A stretch of DNA of 11,867 bases from Lentisphaera sp. (GTDB lineage: Bacteria; Verrucomicrobiota; Lentisphaeria; Victivallales; GWF2-50-93). The stretch spans positions 1 through 11,867 of the forward strand of contig DYMC01000068.1 of assembly GCA_020721745.1 (NCBI GenBank), read 5' to 3'. Under the pieces are notes generated by a model, which was given only the letters and a program-made list of their open reading frames with translations, was not told where the DNA came from and searched no databases. Positions 1 through 6,919 of the stretch are shown here, piece by piece. The translations under genes were made by a program, and so were the position numbers. Positions within the stretch are counted from its first letter, which is position 1; every line of letters starts with the position of its first letter.

Positions 1-292
1 TGGTTAAAAACTTTCTTTCCTCCGTTTCCTCTTTGTAAAGTTTTTTTAAAGAAGGTATCACCAGATTTTCCACGTTTTATTTCAACTTATTTACGATGCA
101 TGACACTAGGGGGCAACACATTGATGGAGGTAATTTCAAAGCGCCCAAATCGCTCATGACCTTGCCGGGCGAAGCTAGGTTTGTCGCGGACAAAACCATG
201 GCTTTCCGCGACGATTGAATTGGCGTAGGGCCTGGAGACGGGCACGGCAAGCGTGCCCCTCCATTCGCCCCGGGCGAATTAAATGGTGGCGC
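1..292. other. Gap without a convincing gene, containing several inverted repeats
   Basis: No coding frame here looks protein-like. Three short inverted repeats are visible: GTCGCGGA/TCCGCGAC (183-190 with 205-212), GGGCACG/CGTGCCC (240-246 with 252-258) and the near-perfect palindrome ATTCGCCC-C-GGGCGAAT (263-279). A minus-strand frame of 40 codons (199 down to 77) exists, but I see nothing to support it. The palindromes end just before the point (about 290) where protein-like sequence of the next gene begins. The stretch may therefore be a repeat element abutting a truncated gene. Confidence 0.5.
240..279. repeat. Two adjacent hairpins
   Basis: Arms GGGCACG (240-246) and CGTGCCC (252-258) enclose a 5-base loop. 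Four bases later lies the 17-base palindrome at 263-279, with 8-base arms around one central C. The paired hairpins, each followed by different sequence, look like an extragenic palindromic repeat rather than a rho-independent terminator, since no T run follows. They lie inside the open frame that begins at TTG 215, which argues against that start being real. Confidence 0.55.
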
Positions 293-1893
293 ATGTTTTA
301 TTATCTTGGCAATCCGCGTCTTCAGCTTTGGTTTTCCTCTCCGAACATCTGCGGGGCCTTTCTCTGCATGGCGTTTTTCGTGGCGCTAGGTGTTCATCTT
401 CTTTTTGTAGGTGAAAGAAGGGTGGCGTTGCGGGAATATTTGAGCAATTTGTTTCCTGCGTCCGGCCTGTCCGCCACAGTCTTGGCGAAGGTGGAAGAAA
501 GCAAACTACCTGGGGCGAAGTCTGTTTTTGGCGCACTGTTTTTTCTGCTCGCGCTTTTTTTGGAGTATCTGCTGGCGGCAACATATTCCCGTGGGGCATA
601 TCTTGCTTTTTTCGCGGGGCTCGGTCTTTTCTTCCTTGCATGCCGGAGAAAGAGGCTCCTCTTTCTTGGACTGGCATTTTTTTTGATTCTTTCGTCCGTG
701 TCGTCCGGGGCGCGGCGTCTGGTGTCGGCTTGCGAAATTCGCGATGGCTCGATATACAATCGTCTATTCCTTTGGAAAGGGATGGCGGAGATGATGGCGG
801 AGAATCCGGTTTGCGGCGTGGGGAGCGAGCCATACGGGAGAGCCGGGGCGCTGTATTCCGCCTGGCACCAGCCGCTCGACATGCACGAGCGATACACGAC
901 GGCCGTATGCGATTTCCTCACGCTCGGGGCGGAACATGGCGTGTTCGCGATATTCGCGTATCTTGTGCTTCCGCTGTCTTTGATATGGCTCGGAGCAAGA
1001 CTTCACAGGGCAACCGGGAACAGCATCGCGCTGGGGCTGTCGTCGGCGTTGTTCTCATATCTTGTCGCATCAATGTTCAGCACATTCTGCAAGGATCCGG
1101 AGCTATACCGGATTTTTTGGGGGTGAACGTCGTTCTTGCCATCATGCTGATTTGCTCTTTTTTGCGCGGCAAGTTGAAGTTTTCGTTCCGTCTATTTCTT
1201 CCTCCGGTTTTCACGGCGGTCTCTCTTGTTTTTGCGCTGTTTCTGATCGGGCTGTATTTTGCGGGCCGCTCGCCAGTCAAATACCGGAACGGTGAATTTT
1301 TGTCTGGCGATTCGCGGCATCAATGGGTGTCCGCTTCTCCCCGGAACGGGAGGACTGGCGCCAAAATCCTGTATTTCTTCGATTCGGACAAGACTGATAT
1401 CGAGACGGAGGCTCGTTCAGTCATTCGGCCTCTTGTCAACGAAGGTTTTGCTGTTGACGCGACAGGGGTTGATTCCGGATTCGGCGGACTGAGTCTTGCC
1501 AGGGAATTCGTGGGGCGAAGATGCGCCGGGAGCTCCGGAGAAAGCATGGTCTTCGGACGCGGCTCCGGCGGGAGGATTGCGATTCTCGCAGGCGCATCGG
1601 AGCCGGAGCGGCGCATCACGGCGGGGATAGCGCTCGATTCCGAGATGAGCTGGCCATTTCCCGAATTGTCGGCAACTGACAATGCCGAAAAGATAAAGTT
1701 CCCGCTTTTGCTCATCTACAATTTGAGCTTCATCCTGCCGCTTGTGGTCTTTTTCGCGCTGGCGGCCACCGGTGTCTCGATCTGGAAAATGTTGGCTTTC
1801 TCCAGAAGGGAGGCTGCGCCGGCAAAAATTGCCATTGGGATTCTCTTTCTCGTTTTAGCCACAATTCAGCTTGCGTTGACAATGCGGTCTTGA
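293..1893 (+). pseudogene. O-antigen ligase/Wzy-type membrane protein with hydrolase-like C-terminus; truncated and frameshifted
   Basis: Polytopic inner-membrane protein resembling the O-antigen ligase/polymerase family, which joins or polymerises lipid-linked surface glycans. Family signs are SPN..GAFL near residue 16 (counting from ATG 293), YSRGAYLAF, and NPVCGVGSEPYG followed by a periplasmic-loop-like stretch with MHERYTTAV and an LTLGAEHGVFAIFAY helix. About six hydrophobic segments precede the break. In this family the SPN-type motif normally follows several membrane helices, so the N-terminal part seems lost. The frame ends at TGA 1124-1126, just after T6G5 (1113-1123). One extra base would continue it as FLGVNVVLAIML in the frame that runs to 1893, giving about 557 residues. 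After two more helices comes an alpha/beta-hydrolase-like region (about 1360-1722), then two terminal helices. The open frame reaches back to TTG 215, but that part is palindromic and arginine-rich. Sequencing error at the homopolymer is an alternative to a real mutation. Confidence 0.7.
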
Positions 1894-2116
1894 TGAAGAG
1901 AGCCGATTGCAGAACTCCCCCTGGCTGTGCGGAGTTCTGCAATCGAATCGGCTCAAGGCATCCCTGTCTGGTCTAGAACTTTGCCAGGGGGAACGTATGG
2001 CGAGGACCGCGAAAATCGCAGTCCACAAATTTCCATTTAATGCCCCCCAAACTGGAATCAGCCTTGTTTTTGTCTCCTGACGGGCTAAGTTACGGCTTTT
2101 TCAAATAAATCCCGAT
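1894..2116. other. Gap between the broken ligase gene and argD
   Basis: Contains the long hairpin described separately (1904-1945). A smaller symmetric hairpin has GGAC-c-GCGA (2004-2012) pairing with TCGC-a-GTCC (2016-2024) across an AAA loop. The promoter of the argD cluster should lie here. The best I can see is TTGTTT (2064-2069) with TAAGTT 16 bases downstream, which is weak. I do not recognise an arginine repressor operator. Confidence 0.4.
1904..1945. repeat. Strong hairpin, copy 1 of the TTGCARAACTCC palindrome family
   Basis: The 15-base arm CGATTGCAGAACTCC (1904-1918) is perfectly complementary to 1931-1945, with a 12-base loop. AGCC (1901-1904) and GGCT (1950-1953) offer an alternative outer pairing. 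It lies 10 bases after the stop at 1893 and has no T run, so it could slow or end transcription but is not a typical intrinsic terminator. A clearly related hairpin lies at 9839-9883, which suggests a dispersed palindromic repeat. Confidence 0.75.
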
Positions 2117-3304
2117 ATGAATACAAAGGAACAGAAGAAGGCAGAAGGCATAAAATCCGCTTATGCGGAAAATCTTATGCGGACATACGCGCCGGAGCTG
2201 ATTCTGGTGAAAGGCCAGGGTGCATATGTCTGGGATGTCTATGGGAAACGCTATCTGGACTTTGGCGCAGGCATAAGCGTGTGCAACCTCGGGCACTGCC
2301 ATCCGGCTCTCACCGAGGCTATCTCGGCCCAGGCGGCGCGCCTAGTCCACACATCCAATCTCTACATGAACGACGTGCAGCCGCTTCTCGCCCGCAAGCT
2401 TGTCGAGAAGGGCTTCGACGATGGTCTTGCCTTCTTCTGCAACAGTGGCGCCGAGGCGAACGAGGGCGCGATAAAGCTCGCGCGCAAATACGGCTCCGCG
2501 ACCGGGCGCTTCAAGATAATAACCATGCAGGACTCCTTCCACGGAAGGACGCTTGCGACCCTTGCGGCGACCGGAAGGGGGAAATACCGCAACGGATTCT
2601 CCCCGGACATGCCCGGTTTCGCCCATGTCCCTTTCAACGACTTCGAGGCGCTCTCGAACGCGATTGACAAGGACACCGTGGCGGTCATGATAGAACCTGT
2701 CCAAGGGGAGGGCGGCATAATTCCTGCCGACCCCGAATACCTGAAAAAAGTCCGCGCTCTCTGCGACGCAAGGGACATCGTCCTGATATTCGACGAAGTC
2801 CAGTGCGGGATGGGGAGGACAGGTTATTTCTACGCATTCCAAGGATATGGAATCCAGCCCGACGCCATGACGCTTGCAAAGGCTCTTGCAAACGGATTTC
2901 CGATAGGGGCGCTGCTCGCCAGGAAGAAATTCGCATCGGTGCTTTCTCCTGGGACCCACGCTAGCACGTTCGGGGGCAACCCCCTCGCGTGCGCGGCGGC
3001 GCTGGCCACAATCAAGACCTTCGACGAGGAGAAAATCCTTGAGAACTGCAGGGCGATGTCTGAGCTTCTTTTCGCCGGAATCAGAAAGATAGCCTCCAAG
3101 AAGATAATCCAGGTCCGCGGGCGCGGGCTCATGATAGGAATAGTTGTCGCCTGCGATGTCCGCAAGGTCGTGGCGGACTGCGCCGCGAACGGCCTCCTCG
3201 TCCTTCAGGCTGGCGAAGGGGTGGTGAGACTTCTGCCGCCTCTTGTCATTGACAGGAACGATGTGGATTCCGCGCTGGAGATTCTGGCGGAGGCGCTCAA
3301 ATAG
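2117..3304 (+). CDS. argD: Acetylornithine aminotransferase (ArgD)
   Basis: PLP-dependent class III aminotransferase of arginine synthesis, converting N-acetylglutamate semialdehyde and glutamate to N-acetylornithine and 2-oxoglutarate in the cytoplasm. It has 395 residues, usual for the family. Visible motifs: GAYVWDVYGKRYLDF (35-49), the cofactor phosphate-binding NSGAEANEGAIKLAR (109-123), FHGRT (141-145), IEPVQGEGG (192-200), IFDEVQCGMGRTG with Asp226, the PLP-lysine segment TLAKALANGFPIGA with Lys255, and STFGGNPLAC. The family also includes succinyldiaminopimelate and other omega-aminotransferases, but the adjacent argF supports ArgD. An in-frame TGA at 2078 and no other start codon fix the start at ATG 2117. 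The leader is AT-rich with no Shine-Dalgarno match, unlike argF and glgP. The stop is 33 bases before argF, so the two are probably cotranscribed. Confidence 0.95.
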   Translation: MNTKEQKKAEGIKSAYAENLMRTYAPELILVKGQGAYVWDVYGKRYLDFGAGISVCNLGHCHPALTEAISAQAARLVHTSNLYMNDVQPLLARKLVEKGFDDGLAFFCNSGAEANEGAIKLARKYGSATGRFKIITMQDSFHGRTLATLAATGRGKYRNGFSPDMPGFAHVPFNDFEALSNAIDKDTVAVMIEPVQGEGGIIPADPEYLKKVRALCDARDIVLIFDEVQCGMGRTGYFYAFQGYGIQPDAMTLAKALANGFPIGALLARKKFASVLSPGTHASTFGGNPLACAAALATIKTFDEEKILENCRAMSELLFAGIRKIASKKIIQVRGRGLMIGIVVACDVRKVVADCAANGLLVLQAGEGVVRLLPPLVIDRNDVDSALEILAEALK

Positions 3305-3321
3305 CAATTCCCCGGAAACTT

Positions 3322-3330
3322 AAAGGAGAG
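3322..3330 (+). promoter_or_regulatory. Strong ribosome binding site of argF
   Basis: AAAGGAGAG lies between the argD stop and ATG 3338, with 9 bases from AGGAG to the start. It fixes the argF start and contrasts with argD, which has no recognisable site. Confidence 0.85.
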
Positions 3331-3337
3331 AACATCC

Positions 3338-4291
3338 ATGCAAAAAGACCTGCTCACGATTGAAGAACTCTGCGAGAACGATCTCAACGAGATAATCTCC
3401 CTCGCATCCAAAATGAAGTTGAAGCGAGACGAATGGAAGCCCCGCCCACTCGAGGGCAAAAGCGTCGGAATGATATTCTCCAAGTCCTCGACCAGGACCA
3501 GAGTCTCCTTCGAGGTGGGAATTCGCGAGCTTGGTGGCAATTCCATTTTCATGGACATGTCCGATCTGCAGTTGAACAGGGGGGAGACCTTCGCCGACAC
3601 GGCAAGAGTCCTGAGCAGATACCTCCACGCGGCCGTGATAAGGACTTCCAAGCACGACTATGTGGTCGAGTTTGCGAAGGCCGCCAACATCCCGGTTATA
3701 AACGCGCTCACCGACTCCTTCCACCCCTGCCAGATTCTCGCCGACCTCTTCACCATCTATGAATACAGCGAGAGGCTCGATGGCGTGAGGCTTGCCTATC
3801 TTGGCGACTGCTCGAACAACATCGCGAACTCCCTGATACTCGGGGCGAAACTCTCAGGGCTGAAACTGACGCTCTCCTCCCCGGAGGAATTCTCCCCCGA
3901 CTTCAACCTCATACGGAATCCGGACATGGGCAGGGGCGACATACGCTGGGTGAAGAACCCATCCGAAGCCGTCCAGGGCGCAGACTACATCTACACCGAC
4001 GTGTGGGTCAGCATGGGATTCGAGAAGGAGACAAAGCGGAGGATCGAGCTACTCGATGGCTACAGGATAAACAGGGACATCGTGAACGAGGCCTCCCCGG
4101 GTGTCAAGATTATGCACTGCCTCCCGGCGCACAGGGGCGAGGAGATAACAGACGATGTCCTGGACGACAGCCGGCGCTCCATAGTCCTGGACCAGGCGGA
4201 GAACCGCCTTCACGTCCAAAAGGCCGTCCTGTCCATCATGTTTGGAGAGGTAGGCGAGGCAACGAAGAAGAACAACAAGAAAAAGGGTTGA
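3338..4291 (+). CDS. argF: Ornithine carbamoyltransferase (ArgF)
   Basis: Transfers the carbamoyl group from carbamoyl phosphate to ornithine, giving citrulline, in the cytoplasm; family enzymes are usually trimers. It has 317 residues, typical length. Motifs in order: the carbamoyl-phosphate loop SSTRTR (50-55), HPCQ (129-132), the ornithine-side DVWVSMG (221-227), and HCLPAHRGEE (260-269) with the catalytic Cys261. The DxxxSMG and HCLP motifs fit ornithine rather than aspartate carbamoyltransferase. A lysine/asparagine-rich tail (about 310-317) follows the fold and looks dispensable. It starts 33 bases after argD behind a strong ribosome binding site and stops 4 bases before the glgP start, so all three genes read as one operon. 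Confidence 0.96.
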   Translation: MQKDLLTIEELCENDLNEIISLASKMKLKRDEWKPRPLEGKSVGMIFSKSSTRTRVSFEVGIRELGGNSIFMDMSDLQLNRGETFADTARVLSRYLHAAVIRTSKHDYVVEFAKAANIPVINALTDSFHPCQILADLFTIYEYSERLDGVRLAYLGDCSNNIANSLILGAKLSGLKLTLSSPEEFSPDFNLIRNPDMGRGDIRWVKNPSEAVQGADYIYTDVWVSMGFEKETKRRIELLDGYRINRDIVNEASPGVKIMHCLPAHRGEEITDDVLDDSRRSIVLDQAENRLHVQKAVLSIMFGEVGEATKKNNKKKG

Positions 4292-4295
4292 CACG

Positions 4296-6815
4296 GTGAA
4301 TACGAAGGCAGACGCTTTTCTCCGGGAAGGGGTCAGCAGGAAGAACCTGAGGGAGACCTTCAACTACCATTTGACAAGCTCCCTGGCGAAGAGACCCGAC
4401 AGGACCACGGACCACGACAAGTACATGGCGCTTGCGCTGACCATCAGGGAACTGCTCGTTGACAAGTGGATCGCCACACGGGTCGAATACGAGGAGAGAA
4501 AGCAGAAGTGCGTATGCTATCTCTCCCTCGAATACCTCATGGGCCGAGTCCTCGACAACGCGATGATCAACCTAGAGGTGCAGGACAAGGTGAACGATGC
4601 CCTTGGGGACATCGGTGTGGATCTCGGTGTCCTGGAGGAACAGGAGCCCGATGCCGGTCTCGGCAACGGGGGGCTCGGAAGGCTCGCCGCGTGCTTCCTC
4701 GACTCCATGACCACCCTCCAGCTCCCGGCATTCGGATACGGCATCAGATACGACTACGGGATATTCCGCCAGAAAATACAGGAGGGATACCAGATCGAGG
4801 AGCCCGACCCTTGGTTGAAGCAGGGCAACCCGTGGGAGATCGTCAGGCCCGAACGCGCGAAGATCATCAGGTTCTACGGCAGGACGGAGCCGGCCAGAGG
4901 ATCCTCGAACAAGCGGAGAAGGGAATGGCTCGACACCCAGGATGTCCTCGCCATGCCATACGACTACCCCATCCCGGGATACAGGACCAGCCATGTCAAC
5001 AACCTGAGGCTGTGGTCTGCGCAGCCCCTCCCCAATGTCGAATTCAACCTCTCGAAGTTCAACCAGGGCGACTATGTCAACGCGAACCTCAACGCATCCC
5101 TTGTCGAGAACATCACCAAGGTCCTATACCCCAACGACAACAACTACGAGGGCAAGGAGCTCAGGCTCAAGCAGCAGTATTTGCTTGTCGCGGCCACACT
5201 CCAGGACATCGTATTGCGGTGCAAGTTTCTCAAGATCGACATCAGGAAGCTCGACGAGAACGTGGTGATACAGCTCAACGACACACACCCGGCTCTTGCC
5301 ATCCCCGAACTCATGAGGATACTTGTTGACGAGGAGAATCTCGAATGGGACGAGGCCTGGAGCGTGTGTTCCAGAACCTTCGCATACACCAACCACACCC
5401 TCATGAGCGAGGCTCTCGAGAAATGGCCGGTCCCCCTCATGGCGAAGCTCCTCCCACGGCACATGGAGATCATATACGACCTCAACCAGAAGATGCTGCG
5501 CAAGATCGCCAACAAATATCCAGGCGACAACGACCGCATATCGAGAATGTCGTTCATCGAGGAGGGTGGAGAAAAGCATGTCCGCATGGCATACATCGCC
5601 GTCGCCGGAAGCAGCAGGGTCAACGGGGTCGCCAGACTCCATACCGACCTGCTCAAGAACGGCCTTTTCAAGGATTTCCACGACTACACCCCGCACAAGT
5701 TTGTCAGCGTTACAAACGGAATCACCCCGCGCAGATGGCTTCTCAAGGCCAATCCTCTCCTCTCGTCGGCGATAACCAAGAGAATAGGCGACTCATGGGT
5801 CAAGAACCTATTCGACATCGAGAAGCTGCTCAAGTTCGAGAAGGACGAGCAGTTCCTGGCCGATCTGCAGAAGGCCAAGCGGAGCAACAAGGACAGGCTC
5901 GCAAGACACGTCCTCGAAAAGTCCGGGATCAAGCTCGACAGCTCAGCCATCTTTGATATACAGGTGAAGCGCTTCCACGAGTACAAGCGGCAGACGCTCA
6001 ATATTCTCCACGTCGTGGACCTCTATCTCAGGATCAAGGCGGGCGGAGGGGAGGACATTCCCCCGCACGTATTCTTCTTCGGCGGCAAGTCCGCGCCTGG
6101 ATACTTCATGGCCAAGCTGATCATCAAGTTCATCAACTCCGTCGCCGCCGTGGTCAACAACGACGACGACATTGACGGCCGCCTGAAGGTGGTCTTCATC
6201 GAGGACTACGGAGTCTCCCTTGCGGAAAAGATCATCCCCGCGGCGGACCTTTCGGAACAGATTTCGCTCGCGGGAACGGAGGCGTCAGGCACCGGCAACA
6301 TGAAGTTCGCGCTGAACGGAGCCCTCACCATCGGGACGATGGACGGCGCCAATGTGGAAATATGCGAGGCTGTCGGGAGGGACAACATCTTCATATTCGG
6401 AATGACCGTTGACGAGGTGAGAGGGCTTGCCGCAAAAGGATACAACGCGGCGGACTTCATCGCCAGAGACCCTGGCCTGCAGAAGGTCTTCTCCCTCATC
6501 TCCGATGGTTTCTTCTCATACGACAAGAAGGATCTCTTCGCACCTCTGGTCGAAAACCTCAGGGCCGACCCCTACATGGTCATGGCCGACTTCCAGTCAT
6601 ACCGCGAATCACATGCCGAGGCGTGGAAGCTCTACCTCGACAAGAAGGCCTGGACACGGAAAACCCTCAGGAACATCGCCCGGATGGGGGTATTCTCCAG
6701 CGACAGGGCCATAAGGGAATACGCCGACAAGATATGGCACATCGAGCCAATGGTCGTCTCCGAGAGCTATGACTGGCGGAAACACCTTGACAACAACGGC
6801 AACGGGAAGAAATAG
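4296..6815 (+). CDS. glgP: Glycogen/alpha-glucan phosphorylase (GT35)
   Basis: PLP enzyme that removes glucose from the non-reducing ends of alpha-1,4-glucans with phosphate, yielding glucose-1-phosphate; cytoplasmic. It has 839 residues, full length for the family. Visible conserved blocks: YLSLEYLMGR, GLGNGGLGRLAACF followed by GYGIRYDYGIF, NDTHPALAIPELMR, TNHTLMSEALEKWP, KFVSVTNGITPRRW, VKRFHEYKRQ, and the cofactor segment EASGTGNMKFALNG with the PLP-binding Lys670. The start is GTG 4296, with AAAGGG at 4282-4287 at suitable spacing and only 4 bases after the argF stop, which implies translational coupling. It could act on glycogen or maltodextrin; the sequence does not decide. It is the last gene of the argD-argF-glgP run, and the next gene, dnaX, is convergent. 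Confidence 0.97.
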   Translation: MNTKADAFLREGVSRKNLRETFNYHLTSSLAKRPDRTTDHDKYMALALTIRELLVDKWIATRVEYEERKQKCVCYLSLEYLMGRVLDNAMINLEVQDKVNDALGDIGVDLGVLEEQEPDAGLGNGGLGRLAACFLDSMTTLQLPAFGYGIRYDYGIFRQKIQEGYQIEEPDPWLKQGNPWEIVRPERAKIIRFYGRTEPARGSSNKRRREWLDTQDVLAMPYDYPIPGYRTSHVNNLRLWSAQPLPNVEFNLSKFNQGDYVNANLNASLVENITKVLYPNDNNYEGKELRLKQQYLLVAATLQDIVLRCKFLKIDIRKLDENVVIQLNDTHPALAIPELMRILVDEENLEWDEAWSVCSRTFAYTNHTLMSEALEKWPVPLMAKLLPRHMEIIYDLNQKMLRKIANKYPGDNDRISRMSFIEEGGEKHVRMAYIAVAGSSRVNGVARLHTDLLKNGLFKDFHDYTPHKFVSVTNGITPRRWLLKANPLLSSAITKRIGDSWVKNLFDIEKLLKFEKDEQFLADLQKAKRSNKDRLARHVLEKSGIKLDSSAIFDIQVKRFHEYKRQTLNILHVVDLYLRIKAGGGEDIPPHVFFFGGKSAPGYFMAKLIIKFINSVAAVVNNDDDIDGRLKVVFIEDYGVSLAEKIIPAADLSEQISLAGTEASGTGNMKFALNGALTIGTMDGANVEICEAVGRDNIFIFGMTVDEVRGLAAKGYNAADFIARDPGLQKVFSLISDGFFSYDKKDLFAPLVENLRADPYMVMADFQSYRESHAEAWKLYLDKKAWTRKTLRNIARMGVFSSDRAIREYADKIWHIEPMVVSESYDWRKHLDNNGNGKK

Positions 6816-6829
6816 GCATCATCCCGGGG

Positions 6830-6913
6830 AAATATTCACTGAAGACGTGAGCCCGCCGTAGGGTCGGACAAGCTTCGCAACGTCTCAAGAATGACGGGGT
6901 TCAGTGAATATTT
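6830..6913. repeat. Small element with 14-base perfect terminal inverted repeats
   Basis: AAATATTCACTGAA (6830-6843) is the exact reverse complement of 6900-6913. Inside, AGACGT (6843-6848) pairs with ACGTCT (6880-6885), so the whole 84-base unit can fold as a long stem. It fills the gap between the convergent glgP (stop 6815) and dnaX (stop 6920). A third near-copy of the arm lies at 10145-10160. It may serve as a bidirectional transcription stop, or be a miniature repeat element. No direct target duplication is obvious. Confidence 0.7.
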
Positions 6914-6919
6914 ACTTGC

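Noticed and set aside
640..1100. Early part of the long plus-strand frame 640-1893
   Set aside because: It overlaps the ligase frame and reads as low-complexity, Gly/Arg/Glu-rich sequence. Only the part after about 1111 is protein-like, as the continuation of the ligase.
2342..3307. 321-codon minus-strand frame opposite argD
   Set aside because: It is a shadow of argD, whose frame holds all the aminotransferase motifs; the antisense translation resembles no protein family I recognise.
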